Below, one piece after another: positions 15,301 through 25,747 of a DNA stretch of 64,000 nt. The position numbers were made by a program, and so were the translations under genes. Numbering within the stretch: the first letter of the stretch is position 1; each line of letters opens with the position of its first letter. Location: assembly GCF_028769735.1 (NCBI RefSeq), contig NC_088179.1, positions 4,523,501-4,587,500 of the forward strand, read 5' to 3'. Under the pieces are notes generated by a model. That model was not told the DNA's origin. It saw only the letters and a program-made list of their open reading frames with translations, and did no database searches. This stretch comes from Zonotrichia leucophrys gambelii (Eukaryota; Chordata; Aves; Passeriformes; Passerellidae).

Positions 15301-18300
15301 TGCCATGGATAACTTTTGATAAAACATCACACAAACCCCTGAGTGACTTGATCCCAGGCTTGGTCAATCTGTATTTAAACATTTTTTGTTCTTGAATAAC
15401 TTTGTTAGAACTTGGAAGCTTTTAAAACCTTACCAAAAGATGTTAAATAATCCACTTACCATCCTATTTTCCTTGCTAGCTACATAGAAAAAAATATTAT
15501 CTTCCTGATTACCAGCTTTTGTCTGTCAGAAAACTTTTTGCTTCCAACTGAAAGTGATACCTCTCTCTTTCCCAGAAGGAGGAAAACCAGGTCAAGATGG
15601 CCATTTCCCCCCATTTCTGAAGCAGTTCTTGGCTTACATAACTGAGCTCCCTCACATGTCAACAGCTCAGTCAGTTATACTTGCAGACACTCACAGGTAA
15701 TCCAAAAGTACAATTAGGAGAAGAGAGGAAATCACCAAGAAATCACTGTGACAACAGTGTGGTCACCTGGCCCATGGATTTTTGTACAGAAGAATTCATC
15801 CATTGCTACATCCTGTCAGTGAGCTCCCTCTTCCCCCAGACTTCCGAGGTGTGAAGAGTGCATTCTGCAGCTTTTGACCATGCAGCTTTTAAAAGGTAGC
15901 TGAGTATGCCAGCAGGATGCACTGACCTTGCTCTTACCCTCCACATCTTTGATGCTCTGTGCAGCCAGTTACTCTCCACTTGCACATTTACTGTTCTCTC
16001 CTCCTAGGAGGAACACTGAGCTGATCAGCACCTGGAGAGTGTTGAGTATAAAAAAGAAAGTATTCCAAGAAAAATCTGGAGCCACTGATGTGCCAGAAGT
16101 TGTCTAGAAATAAGAACACTAACCTATATACTTATTTTAACTTTATTAAAGGTTCAAGTAGGAAGGCACTTCACATTAGCTATAAAGGTTAGCACTGAAA
16201 GAATTATTTAAATTTAAATTTATATATGTGTTTCAAAAGTATGAGAGGCAAGGATTTTCCTTTATAAGTCAGCTGTCTTTTTCCTGGAGTGGAAGATTTT
16301 CATAAGTACAAAAGCCTGGCTTGCATTTAATTTACCATATTTAATGAATTTATACCACTCAAGATATTCCCTTTATCTCAAGCAGTCACATTAATAGGCA
16401 GCACTGAGATTCTCTGATATGTTTAAGTGGAAATTCTCTTCCTTTTGCAGGCATCTGATGTGTCAGAGACTGGTGAAGGTGCTGAAGGTGCTGATTCCTC
16501 TGCATACTGGTGTACAGGCCTGGCTTTCCAGTGCCAAACTGGTTAAACCACCACTATAAAACCCTCACAAGTCACTCTTCTTCCAGGTAAGGAGAGACAA
16601 GAGGAGACAAAATGGCCTCAAGTTGTGCCAGAGGAGGTTTATGTTAGATATTATGGCAAATTTCCTCACAGAAAGGGCTGTAAAGCACTGCACAGGCTGC
16701 CCAGGGCAGTGGTGGAGTCACAAAAAACATATGGATGTGGCACTTGGGGACATGAATTGGTGGTGGTGGTGTTGGGTTGATGGCTGGACTTGATAATCTT
16801 TTCCAACCTGAAATTCTATGAATTTATGAAATGGGAGTAAGGTGGCTGCACTTACAAGAACCAAACCATGAGAACTCTCTCACTGCCAAATTAGTGTCAA
16901 GCAAGATTGCTGAAGCATTTAAAAATTAGACTCTCTTATTACTGCATCCCTACTTCAACGACTTGGGCTTTGTTTGTAAAAAACAGCAGGTGAAAGCTCC
17001 AGAAAACTGAAGTGCAAGAGCCTCACAAAGCAGAACACTGGAGCAATCAACTGCCCAAGACCAAAGCAGCGTGCAATGCTGTGCTGAGGAGTGGCAGCTG
17101 CCTGGCTGGCTGTGCTCTGCACAGTGCCATCTCAGTGCCATCAGAGAGCCAGGCTGGCACAGCTGTGCCCAGGGTACGTACTCGGGGTGCGGGCGGGCAG
17201 CAGACACTGCTGCAGAGCTGGTGCTGGGCTCCTCTGCTATGCCCCCTCCATCCAGGAACATGGTGACAGCCATCTCCAGGTTGTTGTTGCACGCTTCCAG
17301 CATGTGCTTCCCCACGCTTTCACTGGCACCTGCAATGCCACAGGGAAAGAAATCACAACGTGTGGTTATTGATTGGTGTGGTGTGCTGAGGGGTTCCAGG
17401 ATGAGGTGAGAGGTGAGAACTGACTTCAAGTTCTTAGAAGACTGATATTATATTATATTATATTATATTATATTATATTATATTATATTATATTATATTA
17501 TATTATATTATATTATATTATATTATATTATATTATATTATATTATATTATATTATATTATATTATATTATATTATATTATATTATATTATATTATATTA
17601 TATTATATTATATTGTATTACACTGTATTATACTGTATTGTATTACATTATATTATATTATATGTTATTATTATTTATGTTACGTTACATTATGTCATGT
17701 CATATATAATATTATTACATTATATTATATTACATTATATTACATTGTATTACATTATATTAAAAGAAAATGATCTATTAAAACTATACTAAAGAGACAT
17801 CAGAAAGTTAGAAAAGAATGAATAATAAAAACCCAGTGACAGACCAGAGTCCCGACACAGCTGGACTGGGATTGGTTATTAAGTAAAAACAATTTACATG
17901 GAACTAATTAAAAATGCACCTGTTGGTAAGCAACTTCTAAAACCACATTGCAAGCAATCAGATAATTATTGTTCATATTTCTTTTCTGAGGCTTTTCAGC
18001 TTTTCAAGAGAAAAATCCTAGCTGAGGGATTTTTCATAAAATATAACAGTAACAACAGCATTTTGACTGGAAGTGCCCAGAACAGCTTTCTCTGTCAAAG
18101 CATTAATAATTAGGAGGAACAGTTCATCAGCTGCCATTTATCCCTGAAGCACAACTGTGAAACAGCTCAGGGGGAAGGGGATGCTTGCAGTCAGGACTGC
18201 CAGGCTTCTTCCTGTCAGGAACTGAAAACCTACAGGAAACCATCTGAGGGCTTTGAGCACGATGGGGACTTTCTTCTAGAGGTCAGACATTTTCAGACAT

Positions 18301-21300
18301 GAGTCCAGAAACAGCACCAGGAAGGTGCTGTGAGGGCTGGAGCCAGGCTGGGAGAGCTGGGGGTGCTCACCTGGAGAAGAGAAACCTCCAGGGAGACTTC
18401 AGAGCCCCTTCCAGTGCCTAAAGGGGCTCCAGGAGAGCTGGAGAGGGACTGGGGACAAAGGATGGAGGGACAGGCAAGGACAATGGCTGCACACTGACAG
18501 AGGGCAGGGTTAGATGGGATACTGGGCAGAAATCCTTCCCTGTGAGAAAATAGAGGAACCCTCTAATTTTGTGGATTCCCTGCCCACAGAAGCAGTGGCT
18601 GCCCCTGAATCCCTGGAAGTGTCTTGGAGCACCCTGGGACAGTGGAGGTGTCCCTGACCACCACAGCAGGTAGAACAAGATGAGTTTTAAGGTCCCTCCC
18701 ATGTCAAGCCATTCCAAGATTCTATGGATTTTTCAAGTAGGCATACAGAAAGAAAAATGAAAACCTGACTTAACATTTTAACAGGAAGAATATTAAATCA
18801 GCTGCTAAAATTTTTTTATCCACTTGTAACAGACATTTAGAGAGGGAAGAAAAGACGCTCTGATTTACTGATTCTGCTGAAAGGCAAAATCAAACCAGCA
18901 GAAGTTCAGTTTATATAAGAAGGGAGGAAAAAAGCAGTCAAGAGGGAGAAAGTAACACTTTTCTACAGAGTTCTTTGTATAATGACTAACATTTATTCAA
19001 ATCACAGAATCATGGAATGGTTTGGGGTGGAAGGGAACTTAAAGCTCATCCTGTTCTACACTCTGCCATGGGCAGGGACACCTTCCACTACCCCAGGCTG
19101 CTTCAGGCCCTGTCCAGACTGGCTTTGAACACCTAAAGTGCAACTAATCCCAGTTTTAAAACATGCTCAGGATGAAGCAACAGTTGCTAACACCACCTGT
19201 AAATCTTTCCTCAGAGGATGAGCCTCAGTGTCCCAACTTCTCCTCATCCCATCAGCAGAAGCTCCCTCAGGAGAAGCTCTCCTGCATCCCAATTCTCTAC
19301 AGCACCTTCTCCCTAGGTGGTGGACTGCCAAAGAGCTTCTTTTCCTTAGGAAAGGCTGGTAGAGATGAAGAGTGCTAAAATGCAGCTGAACCAGTCTGGG
19401 AGCAGCTTTGGGATCTGTAGGAATTGTTCCTAAGTTCACAGCAAGCCACCAAAATGACAACAACACTTTGCCCAAAAGCAGGCTCACAGACAACACCAGT
19501 CTGGGCAAAACACATTCAGATATTTCTCAGATTTTCTGGGAAAGACTCAAGAAGATCTGGTTTGAGCACAGAACACACTCTGAAACTGTGGAGCTCAATC
19601 AGTTCTAAATAACCTGCACATCAAACCACGCAGAAAGCCAAACTGACTGAGGGAACAGGTTTCCCAAAACACCCAACCTGCCACAACAAGCACACTGGGA
19701 TGACAGGCAGCTGTGTTTTTAAGACCTTAACTGAGCTGAAAAAAGCACAAAATAAAAACTAGTGATACCCCAAAAACCCAATGAGAAGTTCAGGTTCTTC
19801 ACTCAAACGATTTTTTGGCATTTTCAGCACTTTTCAGTGCTAACTGTAGCAATGAAACCACACCTGTGAGCCTGGAACACACAGACCCCACTCTACACCT
19901 CCCTGCAAAGACTCATTTGCAAGAACTGGAAGAAAAATGATAATTCAATTCTCTGTTATTATTTCAAGAGACACTGACACAGCAAGTGCCTTCACTGATT
20001 CCTTCCTCCTCATCATTCCTGAGGGAGGTGCCAGCATATCAAGCTTTCAGTCATTTCAGAAACAGAAATTTCTAAATATTTGTTAAGTTTCAAAGAAAAT
20101 TTCACAGATGCCCCATCATTTCCTTGGGGAAATCTGATGCCTTGAGAGGCTGCCTAGAAAAGAGGCTGGGCAGAGTTAAAGGAATAAAGTAGGGATTTAT
20201 TAAAAGGCTCTCAGAGGATACACCTTGGGCAGGTCAAGAGCCTGGCTGTGGGCACACCCAAGATGGATCCAGGGTCACAAGTTTGCACACTTTTATAGTT
20301 TTGGTCCATTTCCATGTTGGAGTTAATTGTCCAATTACAGCCTCAGGTTATGCAGTCCCATCCTCTCAGCCTGCTCTCCTCAATTCACTGCTGTTTGTAC
20401 TTTTGGGCTTGAAGGTGCAATGGTGTCCTTGGCTCTAGGGCTGGAAAAGGATTGTTTTGTCTGACTGAACTGTGAGGAGAACTTGCTAACACTTTACATG
20501 AAGTTCAGAGTTATATACTAATGCAGAACAGAATCTGGAAAATGTGAAAGCTGAAACTTAAGGCAGCAAGACACACAGGAGTTACATTCTGTTAGCAGTA
20601 CTCTCCTGGATGAGAGCACTAAAGAAACACAATTCTGCCACCAGGATCAAAGAAAAGCATCAGAGACTATTTCTCCTCATCCCTGATGCTGGAGATGATT
20701 CCCTCAGCCTTTTTCCCCATAGACAGGAGAGACTGGAAACACTTACAACTCTGAGTTGAAAAAGCTACTAACACAAAGCACTGAGGTGTGAGCACCTGTC
20801 ACACACAGACAAGCTCCACACACTCCTGGATGCAACCTTAAATTCTGTTAAAGACAAAAACAAAACTTCAAAACCGCACTTAGTAGTGGATGGCTGATGC
20901 CCAGCAGGCTCTTTCTTTTTTGGTTTTGAAAGCATAGAGGGGCTCTCTTATGTTGAGCATAAAATGTGTCTAAACATAAAAGGTGTCAGGAGGAGGAAAG
21001 CAGCACAGCTCTGCCTGTTCTGGGTCAGGTTTTTAGCAAATATCTCCCACACAAGCACATACTACTGATATATTGCTGGACGTTCTTTTTCTTCAAAAGG
21101 TTTACTCTATAAAGATTCTTTAGGAATAGCTGAGAGATCAGTAATTTCCCTGCTAGCATCCTGTCGAGGATTTGAGTGTGTCCAAGTACAGGGACACAAT
21201 CTGAAACGGAGCTGGTGTGGACAACGGAATTAGAGCAGTTTCATTTCCCTTTGGCTGTTTAGTTGACACATCTTATTAACCCCTCCCGCAGCATCTGACA

Positions 21301-21948
21301 CGCACAGCCACCAGCCAGGGGTAACTACGGCGAAGCAGATTAAACACAAAGTGGGTCAAGAGCTCGGAGCACACAGCGTGAAGCAGGAGCTGTCACCTGA
21401 CGCGAACTTCACGGAAAAGCAATCAGCTCTCCCCTTTCCCAACTCGAGCCGCCCGCGCTGTGGGACATTTCTGCTTTTTCACAGGCGGGCTCGGGGCTCC
21501 GCTCCCGGGTCAGTCACCGGCGGGAGCGGGAAGCGGCAGCCGGGGCGGAGTGCGGCCGGGAGGGAGGGAAATGGCAGGAGGGAGCAGGACACGCACCCGC
21601 GCCACCGGGACAACCGAGGAACCTCCGAGCCGCAGCTCAAAGGGAGGCGAGATCTCCGCCGCGCAGGGAGCGGAGCCGGCCCCGGGGCGCGCCCGCGGAC
21701 GGGCCCCGCCACCGCCGGCGCCCCGCGGGAGGCGCTCCGAGGGCAGGGGCAGCGCGTCCGGAACCGCTCCGCCTCGGCCCGCGCCTCCCGCCCCCGCCCC
21801 GCCGGCGGCGAGGGCCGGGCGGGACCCTCCCGCGTGAGCCCCGTAGCCTCGGCGCGCCCCGCGCCCCGAACTCACCGGTGATGGCGGTGAACTGCTGGAC
21901 CAGCGCCCTCAGCGCCGCGGCGCCCGCCGAGCCCCCGGGCGCCGCCAT
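366..21948 (-). CDS. UBXN7: UBXN7, UBX domain protein 7 (3' end outside window)
   Basis: UBXN7 is a cofactor of the p97/VCP ATPase that binds ubiquitylated substrates and cullin-RING ligases. Nine coding exons are visible: 21876-21948, 17182-17329, 15017-15084, 12182-12247, 10061-10173, 4023-4169, 3553-3643, 1735-1862 and 366-759. All junctions are GT-AG and phases agree, giving about 409 residues of a family length near 490. Order of parts: UBA domain (about residues 12-54, containing ESVGKHMLEACNNNLEMAV), a conserved linker with RRRPARSIFDGFRDF, the thioredoxin-like UAS domain (about 130-260), a UIM (about 287-303, LEAAIRASLQ), then an acidic Ser/Glu tract (311-342). The last visible exon ends in DVNG, so the C-terminal UBX domain must lie left of position 1. 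Exon 2 uses donor GA|GTACGT; this choice keeps the frame into exon 3. LTRs sit close to the acceptors of exons 2, 8 and 9. Confidence 0.96.
779..1408 (+). mobile_element. Solo LTR, family A1, in UBXN7 intron 8
   Basis: It begins TGTCACCATCATATTTTCTG, a close match to the starts at 8372 and 54272, and ends in ...CAACA. Flanking ACAACA at 773-778 and 1409-1414 is a possible 6-base target duplication, though the sequence is low-complexity. An expanded ATAAT/GTAAT array (about 1090-1340) lengthens it to 630 bases against about 382 for an unexpanded copy. It lies antisense to UBXN7, with its 5' edge only 19 bases from the exon 9 splice acceptor. No internal retroviral genes are present. Confidence 0.8.
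1090..1340. repeat. AT-rich pentamer array within LTR
   Basis: Degenerate TAATG/TAATA units run to about 250 bases inside the LTR at 779-1408. The related LTR at 8372 has only a short AT-rich stretch here, so the array arose after insertion. Confidence 0.85.
1925..2552 (+). mobile_element. Solo LTR, family B, in UBXN7 intron 7
   Basis: A 628-base element opens TGTGAAGAATGTG and closes ...GCGTTTTTCACA. TCAAA flanks both ends (1920-1924 and 2553-2557), a 5-base target duplication as expected for ERVL-type elements. Its near-identical relative lies at 57904-58511, and a nested pair at 32626-33838. It is antisense to UBXN7 and ends 62 bases from the exon 8 acceptor. No open reading frames of note lie inside. 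Confidence 0.88.
4170..10060 (-). other. UBXN7 intron 5 (5.9 kb)
   Basis: Apart from the solo LTR at 8372-8753, I see no exon-like or strongly repetitive structure. Short open frames here lack codon bias, splice context or recognisable motifs. Confidence 0.6.
8372..8753 (+). mobile_element. Solo LTR, family A1, in UBXN7 intron 5
   Basis: This 382-base LTR begins TGTCACTGTCATATTTTCTG and ends CAATACCACA. It is bracketed by an exact 6-base duplication GTCACC (8366-8371 and 8754-8759), as in class II (ERVK-like) insertions. A polyadenylation-type AATAAATTAG lies near the 3' end, which sets the orientation. It is the cleanest, unexpanded member of its subfamily here. Confidence 0.92.
11098..11200 (-). 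mobile_element. CR1 LINE 3' fragment
   Basis: ATCACAGGGTGGTTTGG followed by a decayed match to the CR1 3' untranslated consensus, read on the minus strand. Highly diverged and truncated. Confidence 0.6.
12085..12151. repeat. (TAAAA)n microsatellite
   Basis: About 13 perfect AATAA/TAAAA units in UBXN7 intron 4, immediately downstream (in the gene's sense) of exon 4. On the minus strand it is a TTTTA run near the 5' splice site. Confidence 0.95.
12248..15016 (-). other. UBXN7 intron 3
   Basis: 2.8 kb with no recognisable gene, RNA or repeat. Confidence 0.5.
15085..17181 (-). other. UBXN7 intron 2
   Basis: One CR1 3' fragment (about 16590-16830). The rest is unremarkable AT-leaning intron sequence. 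Confidence 0.5.
16590..16830 (+). mobile_element. CR1 LINE 3' end
   Basis: Recognisable CR1 tail: GAGGAGACAAAATGGCCTCA, later GGTTGATGGCTGGACTTG, ending with the characteristic TTCCAACCTGAAATTCTATG. 5'-truncated. Confidence 0.8.
17361..18054 (-). mobile_element. Solo LTR, family A1, in UBXN7 intron 1
   Basis: Reverse-oriented LTR of the same subfamily as 8372-8753, expanded to 694 bases by a TATTA array. Flanks ACAACG (17355-17360) and ACAGCA (18055-18060) match at four of six bases, a plausible decayed target duplication. It is in the sense orientation of UBXN7 and ends 31 bases upstream of the exon 2 acceptor. It retains a CCAAT-type motif and an AT-rich U3/R region. Confidence 0.8.
17445..17765. 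repeat. (TATTA)n microsatellite within LTR
   Basis: About 170 bases of near-perfect TATTA units followed by about 150 bases of degenerate variants (TGTATTACA, TATTACAT). It lies inside the LTR at 17361-18054, close to UBXN7 exon 2. Confidence 0.95.
18330..18725 (+). mobile_element. CR1 LINE 3' end
   Basis: About 400 bases of the CR1 3' region, from GGAGCCAGGCTGGGAGAGCT to the tail GCCATTCCAAGATTCTATGG. 5'-truncated, inside UBXN7 intron 1. Confidence 0.85.
19003..19140 (-). mobile_element. CR1 LINE 3' fragment
   Basis: AATCACAGAATCATGGAATG followed by the reversed CR1 tail (GGTTTGGGGTGGAAGGGAAC, CCATGGGCAGGGACACCTTC). Confidence 0.88.
20150..20530 (-). mobile_element. LTR-like element, ends unresolved
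   Basis: On the minus strand TTTTAATAAATCCCTACTTT resembles an LTR R region with its polyadenylation signal, followed by a GC-richer segment. I could not place TG/CA ends or a target duplication, so boundaries are approximate. Confidence 0.5.
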
Positions 21949-22250
21949 CTTGCCGCCGCCGCACCACAACACACGCGCCGCCGGCCGGCGCGCGCTGCGC
22001 ATGCGCCGGGCCCGCCCGCGCGCGCGCCCCTTCCCCCGCCCGCCGCCGACCGAGGGGCCGGAGGGGGGGGCTCGGTTGCCGTGGTAACAAGCCACGCCCC
22101 TCCGATCGCGCGGCAGGCGGGAGTTGCCGTGGCAACGCCCTCCTTTCTTTCCACCCCCCCCGCCGCCTCCGCGGCTTTCCCTGGGAATGCCCCCGGAATT
22201 CCCCACCCGCCGCTTCCAACGGGGCACCCGGCCCTGAGAGGCGGAGCGGC
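21440..22250 (-). promoter_or_regulatory. CpG-island promoter of UBXN7
   Basis: A GC- and CpG-dense block surrounds the first UBXN7 exon and no TATA box is evident. It contains a YY1-type motif (AAGATGGCGGC on the minus strand) overlapping the start codon at 21946-21948. Two full RFX X-box palindromes lie at 22075-22088 and 22123-22136. The transcription start is inferred to lie just above 21948. I recognise no gene starting on the plus strand from the other side of this island. Confidence 0.75.
22075..22136. promoter_or_regulatory. Pair of RFX X-box palindromes
   Basis: GTTGCCGTGGTAAC at 22075-22088 and GTTGCCGTGGCAAC at 22123-22136 both fit the X-box consensus GTTRCCNNGGYAAC in both half-sites. 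Starts are 48 bases apart and both lie about 130-190 bases upstream of the UBXN7 start codon. X-boxes are bound by RFX winged-helix factors. Binding here is inferred from motif match only. Confidence 0.6.
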
Positions 22251-24240
22251 ACTCCCAGGACACGCACCCGGGCTCCCAGGCGGATTTACCCCATCACAGG
22301 GGCCCGTGGCGCGGCGAGGGGCTGGGCAGGCCGCGGGCCGGGTGCTGTGAGCAGGGGGACACCCAGGAACAGCCCGGATCACTGGCACAGGCCGGGGGTG
22401 ACCCGCTGGACAGCAGCGCTGTGGTGAAGGACATGGAGGTTCCAATAAGCAACCAGCTGTCCCCGAGGCGGCAGAGTGTCCTGGTAGCCTGGGGACACTG
22501 GGACGAGCACTGTCAGCAGGTCAGGGACTGATCCTGTCCCTCTGTGCAGCCCTGGCAGTGCCGTGTCCAGCTCTGGGTGCCTCAGGAGATGAGACACATG
22601 GAGCTGCTGGAGCAGGTCTAGGGGAGGCTGTGGAGATGCTGAAGGGCCCGGGGCATGTGGGTGCCCAGTCAAGGCTGAGGGAGCCGGGACTGCAGAGGCT
22701 GTGGAGATGCTGAAGGGCCTGGAGCATGTGGGTGCCCAGTCAAGGCTGAGGGAGCCAGGGCTGCCCAGCCTGGAGAGGAGCCCCAGCTGAGAGGGGCCCT
22801 CAGCCCTGGCTGGCCCTGGCTGCAGGGAGGGGCAGAGCAGGGCCGGGCTCTGCTCCAGGCCCGGCAATGGCACCGGAGCCACGGGCAGGGACTGAGCCCA
22901 GGCAGCTCCACCTGGGCATGAGGAAGAACTTTCCTGGGCAGTGCCTGAGCCCTGAACAGAGCCCAGAGAGGGTGTGGAGTCTCCTCACTGGGGATATCCC
23001 TGAGCTGTCTGGGCACAATGTGTGCCATGGGCTCTGGCATGGCCCTGATGGAGCAGATGGACACACTGACACCTTCCAGCCTGACCCATCCTGGGATTCT
23101 GTGGGGCAGCACCTGAGGTAGTCAAGGAACAGCTCATCTGCACCCACAGGGCACCCCTGCCATCACTGTCACAAAGCCAGAATAGGAAACCCTTGAATTT
23201 GTCCCCACCTACTGTACCAGGTGTTTCTGATCCCCAGGCCACCTGAAGGAATGTCAGGAAAGGAATGTTTTACTCCCTTCCAGTTTCCAGACACAGCAGG
23301 AATGTGACTGCCTTGCTGCTGAACACCTTGCCAGTAACACTTGTCAACTCTGAGTACCACAGAAAGCCGAGATTTCCCTAAAATTCTAATAATTTATTAC
23401 CTCACTGCCATGGAAACAGGTCCATCTGCTCCCTCTCTTATTGCCTCCACAGCAGCTCTGGCGCTCAGAGAGGCAACCAAGCCTGTGAAGTATTTGGGGT
23501 TTTGGCACTTGGTTTGTTTTTCCTGGCAGTTGGATGAGCTGAACTTGTTCACAAACAAGACAAATTAATCACCAGGGCTGAAGGCAGGTGAGCAGCAGTG
23601 AACTGTTACAGCCCAGCAATCTCAAATACACTCCTGCTTCACCAGTAAACAAAATTGATTTCACCTCCTTCAAAGCTTCCAGACCACAGGGTCAGAAACA
23701 AGCTGTTGGTACAACCAAAATCCACTCAGCCAAATTCCACCTCTAATAATGAAGATCTAAAAGAAGAAGCCAAATTATGCCTGGTGAGCATTATTGTGCC
23801 ATGGATATAGTGAGGAATGGGATCATTTGGGGGCTTGCAGCATCTCACCTCAGATAAGGCTGCTGCTATAGGTGACAGATTTTGTACATTTTGCAGTTAA
23901 GATTTGTTTTGTCTAACAATCAATCTTTAAATTTTTAGTCCTGTTTTGTTTTGCATTCAGCTTTGAAAATGGGGATTGTTTTTTTACAGGCTTACCCTGA
24001 CTGGACAGGCTGAGAGTCACCAGCATGGAAACAGTCAGTAGCTCTGCCTTAAAAAAAAACCCTTTAATTATTTTTTTTTTTGACATCATGGGTAAATCAG
24101 AAAATAATCCCAACTGTGTTAAAGATTAAGGAAAAACAGACCCATTTTGAAGGAAAGCTTCCAGAACAATGGCTGAGGCAACAGGAGAAAAAGCAAAGGA
24201 TTTGCCACTGGCCACCTGTTTTAACTTTCTCAAAAAACAT
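22251..24240. other. Spacer between UBXN7 5' end and RNF168 3' end
   Basis: It holds one long CR1 copy with an internal tandem duplication (about 22440-23105). The rest shows no gene. Open frames between 22379 and 23242 are CR1 sequence read in various frames. Confidence 0.6.
22440..23105 (+). mobile_element. CR1 LINE 3' region with internal duplication
   Basis: GC-rich CR1 3' sequence (for example CTGGAGAGGAGCCCCAGCTG and GAGGAAGAACTTTCCTGGGC) ending near CATCCTGGGATTCTGTGGGG. A segment of about 71 bases is tandemly duplicated at about 22624-22766. Confidence 0.8.
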
Positions 24241-24258
24241 CTCTGAACAGAACAAATA

Positions 24259-24268
24259 TTTATTTATT
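24259..24268 (-). promoter_or_regulatory. Candidate polyadenylation signals of RNF168
   Basis: Two overlapping AATAAA hexamers on the minus strand, with a U/GU-rich stretch just downstream in that direction. They would give a 3' UTR of about 1.5 kb. Other sites are possible. Confidence 0.45.
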
Positions 24269-25747
24269 TATGAGGAGCCTACCAATGATAAGATACCAAT
24301 GATAAGAGATGTGCAGGCCCTAAGGAAAAAAAAATCCCAACAATCATATTTTTGGCTCAGTGTGCTGGTCATGCTTTCCATAAAACTTGTTTAAAACTTA
24401 AACCATCAGAAGATGCTGCTGAAGAAACAAGTCTGGCATGAATGTCCTAGAACAGAATTAAAGTCATCAACGGTGTTCAAAAAATGGACAGAACTCAAAC
24501 ATCTGCTGACTTTGATGATTAACACAAACCCTTCAGGACTGCAGCTGGCACTTGGCTCCATTTCAAACACAGACAGTGCAAAAGTAGCTCCAAAGAAGCA
24601 AAGAAAAGCCAAAATATGGCTTCATAAAACAGATGAAACAATTAGCAAGAAAACTTCCTCTGCATAGTAGGATCTGGTTGCCTCTTCCCCAGCCTCAACT
24701 TCCTACAGGCCTCAGCACCTCCATGTTTAAATTAAAAATTTTTTTGAGTTATTTTAGTTTTAAAACCAACAGGAACAGTATTTAGTAGTGCCTCTAAAAA
24801 TGGAGGGGAACAGTTACAGCCAGGCAAGGCAGTTATGTGAATTTCTAATTCAGCTATGTCATTACTGACAACTCCAGTCTTCAGTTGCTTCTTTCCCTTT
24901 TAACTTTCTCCATCACAACTGGCTTTGGAATATTGTTTTAATCACACTCAAACCAGTTTGAGTATGAAAATTAAACTGCATAAAGTATAGGAACACCATT
25001 GTACATTCATATGTATCATTAACAGGACATTAACAACAAGAAAACAAAGTATCTTGTTCTTAACAGGGAAAATGGGACCTGCAGGAGGGATCTCTGTGAG
25101 CAGAGGTGAATGGGAGCCTACAGCCTTGGCATCCATGGAAGATCCTTGGCTTTGGCAGTGGAGAATGATCTGTTTGTTTCCTTTTTGTTGAAGGGAGGGT
25201 CAACATTGAGAGGGAAAGAGTGGCTGTCTGCTCACACTCCTGTCAGTGCGTGTGCCAACAATGCAATTCCAGCAAGGTGCTTCAATGTACAGAACAGTGC
25301 TTGTGTGAGGGAAGCTTCAACCTTGCAGCTGACAGCCAGCTGGGAACACAGACTCGTTTTTCATTTGTTTCCTCCATGGAATGTGCATTTTTTCCATCAA
25401 AGCCTTTGGACTCTCATTTCCAGATCAGACCATCACTTATTGCTTTCCAACACTACCAGTATTCACACTGCACACCATGTAAATGCAAGTTAGAAAATAA
25501 GAAATGCTCCCATTTCTGCAAGAAGTGCTGCAAGTGCAAAAAAACAATAATTCAAGAAAGGAACAATTAAAAAATGTTACATTCTGGCGGTGTATGCTGC
25601 TAAAACTTCTCAGAACTCACAGAACTGCTGCCCAAAGTGGTTCCCCTCCAAGGCAACCACTCAAAACTGCATAGGGAAGCTTGGCCAGCACAGGAGAACA
25701 TCACCACAGTTCCCATTCCCACTCCACCAAGCATCCATGGCTCTGAT

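Larger units (their letters stand above)
18055..21440. other. UBXN7 intron 1, 5' part
   Basis: Contains a CR1 copy (about 18330-18725), a CR1 fragment (about 19003-19140) and an LTR-like stretch (about 20150-20530). The rest shows nothing recognisable. Confidence 0.5.

Noticed and set aside
21351..22445. Several 120-208 codon frames in the UBXN7 CpG island
   Set aside because: Base-composition artefacts with no domain; only the 24-codon UBXN7 first exon is supported.
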